Of a DNA stretch of 5,220 bases, positions 1 to 5,220 are shown one piece after another. Positions within the stretch are counted from its first letter, which is position 1; each line of letters opens with the position of its first letter. The translations under genes and the position numbers were made by a program. Below the pieces are notes generated by a model. It saw nothing but the letters and a program-made list of their open reading frames with translations. It was not told the origin of the DNA and did no database searches. The DNA is from an uncultured Bacteroidota bacterium (GTDB taxonomy: Bacteria > Bacteroidota > Bacteroidia > 2-12-FULL-35-15), in the NCBI GenBank assembly GCA_903881065.1, contig CAIRRW010000015.1:1-5220 (forward strand). The letters run 5' to 3'.

Positions 1-93
1 GACTTATTATTAATTAGTTGGGATTTAGGAACAAAGTGTTGTTTATAAATATGCATTCCATTTTAAAACAGAAAGAATCAAATATTTTTATTG

Positions 94-101
94 TAAATTT
101 G
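94..101 (+). promoter_or_regulatory. Probable Bacteroidota-type -7 promoter box (TAAATTTG) for pdhA-pdhC
   Basis: The octamer TAAATTTG fits the TAnnTTTG -7 consensus used by the primary sigma factor of Bacteroidota and is followed by GCACC. It lies 19 bp before the pdhA ATG, so transcription would start about 105-110 and leave a very short leader. I see no good TTG/TTTG -33 element at the usual spacing (about 70-76), so the call rests on the -7 box and its position. Such a short leader, with no purine-rich Shine-Dalgarno site, is in line with initiation in this phylum. Confidence 0.55.
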
Positions 102-120
102 CACCTCTTAAAAAATCCCT

Positions 121-1164
121 ATGGAAAAAGTAATATCCAAAGATAAAAAAGCACCAAAAGAAGTTTTAAAAACTCCTCTCAAATTCAGTAAGGACACCTA
201 TCTGAAATGGTTCGAATCAATGTTGCTGATGAGGAAGTTTGAAGAAAAAACCGGACAATTATATATTCAACAAAAAATACGGGGCTTCTGTCATTTATAT
301 ATTGGACAGGAAGCTTTGGTAGCAGGTTCTGAGTCGGTTCTGAAAAAGGATGACAGGGTAATTACTGCTTATCGATGCCATGCACACCCTATAGGCAGAG
401 GGTTACAACCAAAATATATAATGGCTGAAATGTTTGCAAAAGCTACGGGATGCTGCAAAGGTAAAGGTGGTTCGATGCATATTTTCTCTAAGGAATTTAA
501 TTTCTTTGGCGGACATGGTATTGTTGGCGGTCAGATTCCTTTAGGTGCAGGAATTGCTTTTGCTGATAAGTATAATGGAAATAATAATGTTACTCTATGT
601 TATATGGGCGACGGAGCGGTTCGTCAGGGGGCTTTACACGAAGCTTTTAATATGGCAATGTTATGGAAGCTTCCTGTAATATTTATTATCGAAAATAATA
701 ATTATGCAATGGGTACTTCTGTAGAGCGCACCTCTAATGTACATGAATTATATAAAATTGGTTTGGGGTACGAAATGCCGTCAAAAGCTGTCGATGGTAT
801 GACTTGTGAAGCAGTACATGAAGCAATAGAGGAAGCTGTAACACGAGCAAGAAAAGGTGATGGTCCGACATTGTTGGAAATGAAAACTTATCGTTATAAA
901 GGGCACTCAATGAGTGATGCGCAAACGTATAGAACGAAAGATGAAGTAAAAGAATATCAGGCACAAGACCCTATTGAAAAGGTGTTGGCGACGATCAAAA
1001 AGAATAATTGGGCATCCGATTCTGATATTGTATCTATTGAAAAAAAGGTAGAGGATATAGTTTTGGAATCTGTTCAGTTTGCGGAAGAATCTCCTTTCCC
1101 TACTATTGATGAGCTTTACCAGGATGTTTATGTACAAGAAGATTATCCATATATTAAAGAATAA
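121..1164 (+). CDS. pdhA: Pyruvate dehydrogenase E1 component, alpha subunit
   Basis: This cytoplasmic thiamine-diphosphate enzyme subunit works with an E1-beta partner to decarboxylate pyruvate and reductively acetylate the lipoyl group of E2. The 347 residues match the usual length of E1-alpha subunits. Visible signatures are Tyr84-Arg85 (ITAYR), the GKGGSMHIF segment (114-122), FFGGHGIVGGQIPLGAG (128-144), and the ThDP/Mg-binding motif opening with GDG at 163-165 and closing with ENNN at 191-194. MGTSVERTSNV (197-207) and the phosphorylation-loop region RYKGHSMSD (258-266) follow. His262 corresponds to the active-site loop histidine and Ser263 to the serine phosphorylated in the mitochondrial enzyme; there is no sign here of a kinase. 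SVERTSNV and HSMSD favour pyruvate over branched-chain oxo-acid dehydrogenase. The lysine-rich first 20 residues are typical of a variable N-terminus. The ATG at 121 lies just after the promoter box and has no evident Shine-Dalgarno site. pdhC follows after 25 bp; no E1-beta gene is present in the window. Confidence 0.97.
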   Translation: MEKVISKDKKAPKEVLKTPLKFSKDTYLKWFESMLLMRKFEEKTGQLYIQQKIRGFCHLYIGQEALVAGSESVLKKDDRVITAYRCHAHPIGRGLQPKYIMAEMFAKATGCCKGKGGSMHIFSKEFNFFGGHGIVGGQIPLGAGIAFADKYNGNNNVTLCYMGDGAVRQGALHEAFNMAMLWKLPVIFIIENNNYAMGTSVERTSNVHELYKIGLGYEMPSKAVDGMTCEAVHEAIEEAVTRARKGDGPTLLEMKTYRYKGHSMSDAQTYRTKDEVKEYQAQDPIEKVLATIKKNNWASDSDIVSIEKKVEDIVLESVQFAEESPFPTIDELYQDVYVQEDYPYIKE

Positions 1165-1189
1165 TTATAATCATTGATAAAATAGAGAA

Positions 1190-2452
1190 ATGGCGGAAGT
1201 AGTAAGAATGCCTAAATTGAGTGATACAATGACCGAAGGGGTTGTGGCAGCATGGCATAAAAAAGTTGGAGACAAGGTAAAGTCTGGGGAGTTGCTTGCT
1301 GATATCGAAACGGATAAAGCTACTATGGAGTTTGAATCGTTTCAGAATGGTGTGTTATTATATATAGGTGTTGAAAAAGGGAAAGGCGCTCCTGTCGATT
1401 CTATACTTGCTATATTAGGTAATGAAGGTGAGGATATCTCTGGACTTCTTGCTGAAGAAGCTAAGAAAGGCTCGTCATCAAAGGAAGTAAAGGCAGAGGT
1501 GAAAGAAAAAGTAGTTGAAGAAAAACCTGCTTCTAAAACTGAAGTTCCTGTTATTTCACAATCCAAAATCTCAAATCCGAAGTCCGAAATCAATAATGAT
1601 GGTCGTCAGAAAATTTCTCCTCTTGCGAAAAAACTAGCCGAGGATAAAGGAATCAGCATTAATAATGTTAAAGGAAGTGGCGATAACGGACGAATTATTA
1701 AACGTGATATTGATAATTTTAAAGTAAACGGAAGCGCTATGCCTGCCTTTGTTGGCGAGGAAAGTTATACTGAAGAACCCGTTTCGCAAATGCGCAAAAC
1801 CATTGCGCGCAGGCTTGCTGAAAGTAAATTCTCAGCTCCTCATTTCTATTTGACAATGGAAATTGGTATGGATGAAACGATGAAAGCTCGTGAGGCAATA
1901 AATACAATAGCAGGGTTAAAAATATCTTTTAACGACATTGTAATAAAGGCAGTTGCTGCAAGTTTGCAGAAACATCCTAAAGTAAATTCATCTTGGTTAG
2001 GAGATAAAATTCGCTACAATAATCACATACATATTGGCATAGCTGTGGCTGTGGAAGATGGTTTATTGGTTCCTGTAATTAGGTTTGCAGATGGAAAAAC
2101 ATTAACGCAGATTGCAACTGAGGTGAGGAATTATGCCGTGAAAGCGAAAGAAAAAAAACTACAGCCAAGCGATTGGGAAGGAAATACTTTTACTATTTCA
2201 AACTTAGGGATGTTTGGTATAGAAGAATTTACTGCTATTATTAATCCGCCTGATGCGTGTATTCTGGCAGTAGGAGGTATAAAACAAACTCCAGTTGTAA
2301 AAAACGGACAAGTAGTATCGGGTAATGTTATGAAAGTTACTCTTTCCTGTGACCATAGAGTAGTTGATGGAGCAATGGGAGCGGCTTTTTTACAAACATT
2401 GAAACATAATCTGGAAAATCCAGTGTTGATGTTGGGAGCATATTCAATTTAA
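1190..2452 (+). CDS. pdhC: Pyruvate dehydrogenase E2, dihydrolipoamide acetyltransferase
   Basis: This is the core-forming E2 of the pyruvate dehydrogenase complex. It accepts the acetyl group from E1 on a swinging lipoyl arm and transfers it to CoA. Domain order in the 420 residues: one N-terminal lipoyl domain (about 2-78) with the lipoylation site ETDKAT, Lys43; a charged Lys/Glu/Ser-rich flexible linker (about 90-140); a peripheral subunit-binding domain (about 141-176, KISPLAKKLAEDKGI through GSGDNGRI) that docks E1 or E3; a second short linker; and the catalytic acyltransferase domain (about 195-420). That domain carries FTISNLGMFG (334-343) and the active-site motif DHRVVDG (388-394), with His389 and Asp393 as the catalytic pair. 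There is a single lipoyl domain, whereas some E2 proteins have two or three. The ATG at 1190 gives an intact lipoyl-domain start (MAEVVRMPKLSDTM) and is preceded by a weak purine stretch, AGAGAA. The gene is probably co-transcribed with pdhA, and a hairpin terminator follows 42 bp after the stop. Linker residues 124-135 are encoded by a 7-bp repeat array (separate entry). The gene is also named aceF. Confidence 0.96.
   Translation: MAEVVRMPKLSDTMTEGVVAAWHKKVGDKVKSGELLADIETDKATMEFESFQNGVLLYIGVEKGKGAPVDSILAILGNEGEDISGLLAEEAKKGSSSKEVKAEVKEKVVEEKPASKTEVPVISQSKISNPKSEINNDGRQKISPLAKKLAEDKGISINNVKGSGDNGRIIKRDIDNFKVNGSAMPAFVGEESYTEEPVSQMRKTIARRLAESKFSAPHFYLTMEIGMDETMKAREAINTIAGLKISFNDIVIKAVAASLQKHPKVNSSWLGDKIRYNNHIHIGIAVAVEDGLLVPVIRFADGKTLTQIATEVRNYAVKAKEKKLQPSDWEGNTFTISNLGMFGIEEFTAIINPPDACILAVGGIKQTPVVKNGQVVSGNVMKVTLSCDHRVVDGAMGAAFLQTLKHNLENPVLMLGAYSI
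1560..1594 (+). repeat. Degenerate heptamer tandem repeat inside the pdhC linker
   Basis: About five 7-bp units in register fit the loose pattern AATCYRA. The units starting at 1560, 1567, 1574 and 1581 read AATCCAA, AATCTCA, AATCCGA and AGTCCGA, and a fifth, partial unit starts at 1588. Three units make 21 bp, so the array reads through in frame and encodes linker residues near SKISNPKSEI (125-134). These are chemically unlike the Lys/Glu/Val-rich linker just before them. The same type of unit recurs in the recG/MATE intergenic gap. Inference: a low-complexity repeat tolerated in a flexible linker. Confidence 0.6.
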
Positions 2453-2494
2453 TTTGAAAGTTATTCTAATTTCAATTCACTTTTTTTATCAAAA

Positions 2495-2525
2495 CAAAAC
2501 CCCAAGGCAGTGCTTCGGGGTTTTG
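2495..2525 (+). terminator. Intrinsic-type terminator hairpin after pdhC
   Basis: A perfect 9-bp inverted repeat pairs CAAAACCCC (2495-2503) with GGGGTTTTG (2517-2525). AAG (2504-2506) can also pair with CTT (2513-2515), leaving C2516 bulged and a loop of about six bases. The four G:C pairs sit next to an A-to-T stretch, so the T-run that would form the U-tract lies within the 3' arm, followed by TAATT. It begins 42 bp after the pdhC stop and 65 bp separate its end from recG, so it most likely ends the pdhA-pdhC transcript. An A/T-rich run (TTTTTTTATC, 2481-2490) just upstream could let it also act on minus-strand transcripts. Confidence 0.85.
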
Positions 2526-2569
2526 TAATTAATGAAATCTATTAAATATTTAGCCAATACTTTTTTGCC

Positions 2570-2577
2570 TAATTTCG
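2570..2577 (+). promoter_or_regulatory. Weak candidate -7 promoter box for recG
   Basis: TAATTTCG matches the Bacteroidota -7 consensus TAnnTTTG at all fixed positions but one (C for T), and it ends 13 bp before the recG ATG. No convincing -33 TTTG lies at the usual distance (the nearest is a TTTAG around 2549-2553). The support is mainly positional: recG follows a strong terminator and so needs its own promoter in this 65-bp stretch. In an A/T-rich gap such a near-match could arise by chance. Confidence 0.3.
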
Positions 2578-2590
2578 CCATTCAATAATT

Positions 2591-4705
2591 ATGCAAAAGG
2601 AATATTTAGACACCAATATTGAATTTCTGAAAGGAGTTGGAACACAGCGTGCCGACTTGCTCAAAAAGGAATTGAATATTTATTCCTTCAAAGATTTGTT
2701 GCAGTTTTACCCTTTCCGATATGTAGATAAAACAAAATTTTATAAGGTAAAGGAAGTGATAAGCGACCAGGCTTATGTACAACTCAGGGGGAAAATAAGC
2801 AATGTGATTTTACAGGGCGAGAAGCGAAAACAGCGATGTATTGCAACTTTTACCGATGATACAGGCAAGCTCGAATTAATATGGTTTCAGGGCGCTAAAT
2901 GGATTTCAGAAAGTTTAAGAACTCAACTTGCAAATGAATTTGTTGTGTTCGGAAAACCCACCGAATTCAATGGTAAATTTAATATTGCACATCCCGAAAT
3001 AGATATAGTAAGTGATGAAAACACAATACTTGCAAGCAGTTTGCAGGCAGTATATAATAGTACCGAACATTTAAAACTCCGTTCAGGACTCGATTCAAAA
3101 GGAATTGCGAAATTAATCCGGACACTTCTTTCTGCTCCTAATTTCAGGGTTGAGGAAACTTTATCTGCGGATATTATTTCTCGATACCAAATGCTGAGCA
3201 AGGCTGAAGCTGTGAAGCAAATTCATTTTCCTCAGAATCCAGAGATGCTTAGAAAAGCTGAATTCAGGTTAAAGTTTGAAGAGTTATTTTTCATACAATT
3301 AAAATTGCTAAAGCAGAAAGGGCTACGCGATACTTCTACAAAAGGTTATGTATTTTCTACCGTTGGCGACCATTTTAATAATTTCTATAACGATCACCTT
3401 CCATTTCAATTAACCAATGCACAAAAGCGTGTAATCAAAGAGATTCGAATTGATATGGGTCGCGGAAGGCAATTGAACAGGCTTTTGCACGGCGATGTAG
3501 GAAGCGGCAAAACTCTTGTAGCATTGATGAATATGTTGATTGCAATGGACAATGGATTTCAAACCTGCCTGATGGCACCAACGGAGATACTCGCCAATCA
3601 GCATTATCAAACGATTACAGAACTACTCGCAGGACAAAATATTGTTGTCGGAATATTAACAGGTTCTAAAAAAACAAAACATAGAAGAGTTTTGCATGAG
3701 CAATTACAATCAGGCGAAATGCACATCCTCATTGGTACACATGCGTTGCTTGAAGATGAAGTGCAATTTAAAAACCTTGGATTAGTTGTTATTGATGAGC
3801 AGCATCGGTTCGGGGTAGCACAGCGTGCAAAGATGTGGGCAAAGAATATTCAGCCGCCTCATGTATTGATTATGAGTGCTACTCCAATTCCTCGAACGCT
3901 TGCAATGACGCTGTATGGCGACCTTGATGTAAGTACAATTGATGAGATGCCTCCCGGACGCAAAGCCATTCAAACGGTGCACCGGTTTGATACACATCGC
4001 GACAGAGTATTTGGTTTTATGCGCGAACAGATTGCATTGGGCAGACAGATTTATGTAGTGTATCCATTGATTAAAGAATCGGAAACGATGGATTATAAAG
4101 ATTTGATGGACGGCTATGAAAGCATTGTCAGAGCTTTCCCGATGCCAAAATATAATGTGAGTATTGTTCACGGCAAGATGAAAGCGGATGCGAAGGAGTA
4201 TGAAATGCAGCGTTTCGTAAAAGGCGAAACCAATATAATGGTTGCTACTACTGTGATTGAAGTAGGTGTTAATGTTCCCAATGCTTCTGTAATGGTTATT
4301 GAAAGTGCCGAACGTTTTGGTCTTTCTCAGTTGCACCAATTGCGTGGACGCGTTGGCAGAGGCGCCGAACAATCGTATTGCATTTTAATGACATCCTTTA
4401 AATTATCTGCAGAAGGAAGATTGAGAATGGATACTATGGTGCGTACAAACGATGGATTTGAAATTGCTGAAGTGGATTTAAAGCTTCGTGGCCCGGGCGA
4501 TATGGCTGGTACCACGCAAAGCGGAGTGCTTGATTTAGCTATCGCTGATTTAGCAAAGGATTCTCAAATATTATATGCTGCAAGAAATATTGCCAGTGAA
4601 CTTCTTTCCGAAGATATTAATTTGATAAAGCCTGAAAATGCTGCTATTGCTAAGCAATATAACAGGAGTATCAGAAGTGAAACTAATTGGAGCAGAATTT
4701 CTTAG
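2591..4705 (+). CDS. recG: ATP-dependent DNA helicase RecG
   Basis: RecG is a monomeric superfamily 2 double-strand DNA translocase that remodels stalled replication forks, D-loops, R-loops and Holliday junctions in the cytoplasm. The 704 residues are full family length (E. coli RecG is 693). Domain order: a helix-hairpin-helix-like FLKGVGTQRADLL (12-24); an OB-fold wedge domain (about 60-145), which splits the fork; helicase domain 1 (about 270-445) with the Q-like LTNAQKRVIKEI, Walker A GDVGSGKT (301-308), MAPTEILANQH (328-338), Walker B/DExH IDEQHRFG (401-408) and motif III SATPIPRT (429-436); helicase domain 2 (about 455-610) with VATTVIEVGVNVP (551-563) and motif VI QLRGRVGR (583-590). 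The RecG-specific TRG region follows at 621-645 (DGFEIAEVDLKLRGPGD and onward), and it distinguishes RecG from UvrB, Mfd or PriA. All key motifs are intact. The ATG at 2591 is preceded by A/T-rich sequence without a Shine-Dalgarno site and gives the expected N-terminus. It is probably monocistronic: a terminator lies upstream and a convergent gene downstream. Confidence 0.98.
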   Translation: MQKEYLDTNIEFLKGVGTQRADLLKKELNIYSFKDLLQFYPFRYVDKTKFYKVKEVISDQAYVQLRGKISNVILQGEKRKQRCIATFTDDTGKLELIWFQGAKWISESLRTQLANEFVVFGKPTEFNGKFNIAHPEIDIVSDENTILASSLQAVYNSTEHLKLRSGLDSKGIAKLIRTLLSAPNFRVEETLSADIISRYQMLSKAEAVKQIHFPQNPEMLRKAEFRLKFEELFFIQLKLLKQKGLRDTSTKGYVFSTVGDHFNNFYNDHLPFQLTNAQKRVIKEIRIDMGRGRQLNRLLHGDVGSGKTLVALMNMLIAMDNGFQTCLMAPTEILANQHYQTITELLAGQNIVVGILTGSKKTKHRRVLHEQLQSGEMHILIGTHALLEDEVQFKNLGLVVIDEQHRFGVAQRAKMWAKNIQPPHVLIMSATPIPRTLAMTLYGDLDVSTIDEMPPGRKAIQTVHRFDTHRDRVFGFMREQIALGRQIYVVYPLIKESETMDYKDLMDGYESIVRAFPMPKYNVSIVHGKMKADAKEYEMQRFVKGETNIMVATTVIEVGVNVPNASVMVIESAERFGLSQLHQLRGRVGRGAEQSYCILMTSFKLSAEGRLRMDTMVRTNDGFEIAEVDLKLRGPGDMAGTTQSGVLDLAIADLAKDSQILYAARNIASELLSEDINLIKPENAAIAKQYNRSIRSETNWSRIS

Positions 4706-4713
4706 GAGGATTA

Positions 4714-4742
4714 AGAGATTTCAGATTAGCAGATTTCAAATT
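4714..4742 (-). repeat. Heptamer repeat run, left (inverted) copy between recG and MATE gene
   Basis: Read on the minus strand, this stretch is built of 7-bp units: AATTTGA (4742-4736), AATCTGC (4735-4729), one extra T, then AATCTGA (4727-4721) and a divergent unit to 4714. The units resemble those in the pdhC linker array. The pair AATTTGA-AATCTGC is repeated with one change on the plus strand at 4769-4782, so the two runs face each other. It starts 8 bp after the recG stop. Confidence 0.6.
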
Positions 4743-4782
4743 ATTGCTAACGAAATTTGCAATTTGTCAATTTGTAATCTGC
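4729..4782. terminator. Inverted repeat in the convergent gap; possible bidirectional terminator
   Basis: The arm GCAGATTTCAAATT (4729-4742) is complementary to AATTTGTAATCTGC (4769-4782) at 13 of 14 positions. The 26-bp loop is itself partly complementary, since AATTTGC at 4754-4760 could pair with the left arm instead. The structure sits just after the recG stop (4703-4705) and 3 bp beyond the stop of the convergent MATE gene (4786-4788), where a shared terminator would be expected. The stem is A/T-rich with few G:C pairs and has no clean U-tract, so termination is inference; the inverted repeat itself is plain in the sequence. Confidence 0.4.
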
Positions 4783-4789
4783 AATTCAT
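4754..4789 (+). repeat. Heptamer repeat run, right copy between recG and MATE gene
   Basis: Near-tandem 7-bp units of consensus AATYTGY lie on the plus strand: AATTTGC (4754), AATTTGT plus an extra C (4761), AATTTGT (4769), AATCTGC (4776) and a divergent last unit AATTCAT (4783-4789). The last unit covers the MATE stop codon (4786-4788 on the minus strand). Together with the inverted left run it fills nearly the whole 80-bp gap, which contains no ORF of note. Confidence 0.65.
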
Positions 4790-5220
4790 ATCCGTTTACT
4801 CACATAATTAAATCTAAGAAACAAAAGAACCGCCGCTACGCCAAGCCCTAATGACAAGCCATACCAGATGCCCTGTACTCCTAAATTGAATTTGAAAGCA
4901 AACACGTAACTCATTGGCAGCCCTATAACCCAATAAGCAATGAGTGTAATTATTGTTGGAATTTTTACATCTTTCATTCCCCTCAATGCGCCCAACCCTA
5001 CTACCTGCGTGCCATCACTCAATTGAAAAAAGGCTGCTATCACTATTAAGGAGGAAGAAACAGCAATTACATCTGCATTATTATTAAATAATAACGGAAG
5101 ATAATTTCGAAATAAAATAAAGCACGTTGCCATTAAACTCATAAACACCAGCACTATTATAAATGCACTGAAACCGGCTGTTCTCACACCTTCTCTGTTT
5201 TTCAATCCCAATTCATTTCC
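4786..5220 (-). CDS. MATE-family (NorM-like) multidrug/cation antiporter, C-terminal part
   Basis: This is the C-terminal 144 residues and TGA stop of an inner-membrane efflux protein of the MATE family, which exports cationic drugs in exchange for Na+ or H+. The gene enters from beyond the window's right edge. The reading frame is open to position 5220 and starts with GNELGLKNREG, the conserved family motif (usually R-V-x-NELGAxN) that sits mid-protein. The TTG at 5211-5209 is therefore an internal Leu codon, not a start. About four hydrophobic segments are visible (about visible residues 17-37, 50-67, 88-108 and 115-136), consistent with the last helices of a 12-helix protein of roughly 450 residues. 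The stretch QLSDGTQVVGLGALRGMKDVKIPTI and the following AYWVIGLPMSY are strongly NorM/MdtK-like. Substrate and coupling ion cannot be told from this fragment. It is convergent with recG, with 80 bp between the stops. The short tail VSKRI at the C-terminus looks natural. Confidence 0.93.
   Translation of the reverse strand, partial: GNELGLKNREGVRTAGFSAFIIVLVFMSLMATCFILFRNYLPLLFNNNADVIAVSSSLIVIAAFFQLSDGTQVVGLGALRGMKDVKIPTIITLIAYWVIGLPMSYVFAFKFNLGVQGIWYGLSLGLGVAAVLLFLRFNYVSKRI

Noticed and set aside
1..48. Possible tail of an upstream gene (frame 1 is open to a TAA at 46-48)
   Set aside because: Only 15 codons are visible, the other two plus-strand frames stop within 17 bases, and the peptide matches nothing I recognise. 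It cannot be told from chance in A/T-rich sequence.
258..269. Idea that PdhA is regulated by phosphorylation at the loop serine
   Set aside because: Ser263 is conserved in the HSMSD loop, but that motif is conserved for structural and catalytic reasons in bacteria as well, and no kinase gene is in the window. Coordinates here are residue numbers of PdhA.
1342..1593. 83-codon minus-strand open frame over the pdhC linker
   Set aside because: It is antisense to pdhC, and its start (MISDFGFEILD) is only the reverse reading of the heptamer repeat. It has no independent support as a gene.
2450..2480. Weak inverted AATTTGAAA / TTTCAATT sequence just after pdhC
   Set aside because: The arms match imperfectly, are purely A/T-rich, and lie before a far stronger G:C-containing hairpin at 2495-2525, so chance similarity is enough to explain them.
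2923..3201. 92-codon minus-strand open frame inside recG
   Set aside because: It is antisense to the intact RecG wedge region, has no family resemblance and shows no initiation signal.
3782..4372. 196-codon open frame on the minus strand inside recG
   Set aside because: It lies wholly antisense to conserved helicase motifs of recG, its product is Cys/His/Asn-rich with no recognisable domain, and it has no promoter or ribosome site. It is a shadow of the recG codon pattern.

Overview
The window looks like ordinary core chromosome of a member of the Bacteroidota. The reasons are the low-GC sequence, the weak or absent Shine-Dalgarno sites, a TAnnTTTG-type promoter box right before the first gene, and a pyruvate dehydrogenase E1-alpha gene followed directly by an E2 gene with no E1-beta gene between them. 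I cannot place it below phylum level with confidence.

Layout: positions 1-120 are non-coding upstream sequence with a probable promoter box at 94-101. Positions 121-1164 (+) encode the E1 alpha subunit of pyruvate dehydrogenase (pdhA). Positions 1190-2452 (+) encode the E2 dihydrolipoyl acetyltransferase (pdhC). The two genes are 25 bp apart and are presumably one operon, closed by a strong hairpin terminator at 2495-2525. Positions 2591-4705 (+) encode the full-length ATP-dependent DNA helicase RecG, probably as a separate transcription unit. A short AT-rich, repeat-bearing gap (4706-4785) separates recG from a convergent gene on the minus strand. Only the C-terminal 144 residues of that gene, a NorM-like MATE-family multidrug/cation antiporter, lie inside the window (4786-5220).

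How the genes work together: PdhA, with an E1-beta encoded elsewhere, decarboxylates pyruvate. PdhC takes the acetyl group on its lipoyl lysine and passes it to CoA, and an E3 encoded elsewhere reoxidises the lipoyl group. RecG (replication-fork and recombination-intermediate remodelling) and the MATE transporter have no evident functional tie to the PDH genes.

I found no novel system, mobile element, RNA gene or CRISPR array. The least ordinary signal is a degenerate 7-bp repeat family. It forms a tandem run inside the linker-coding part of pdhC and an inverted, hairpin-capable pair between the convergent recG and MATE genes.
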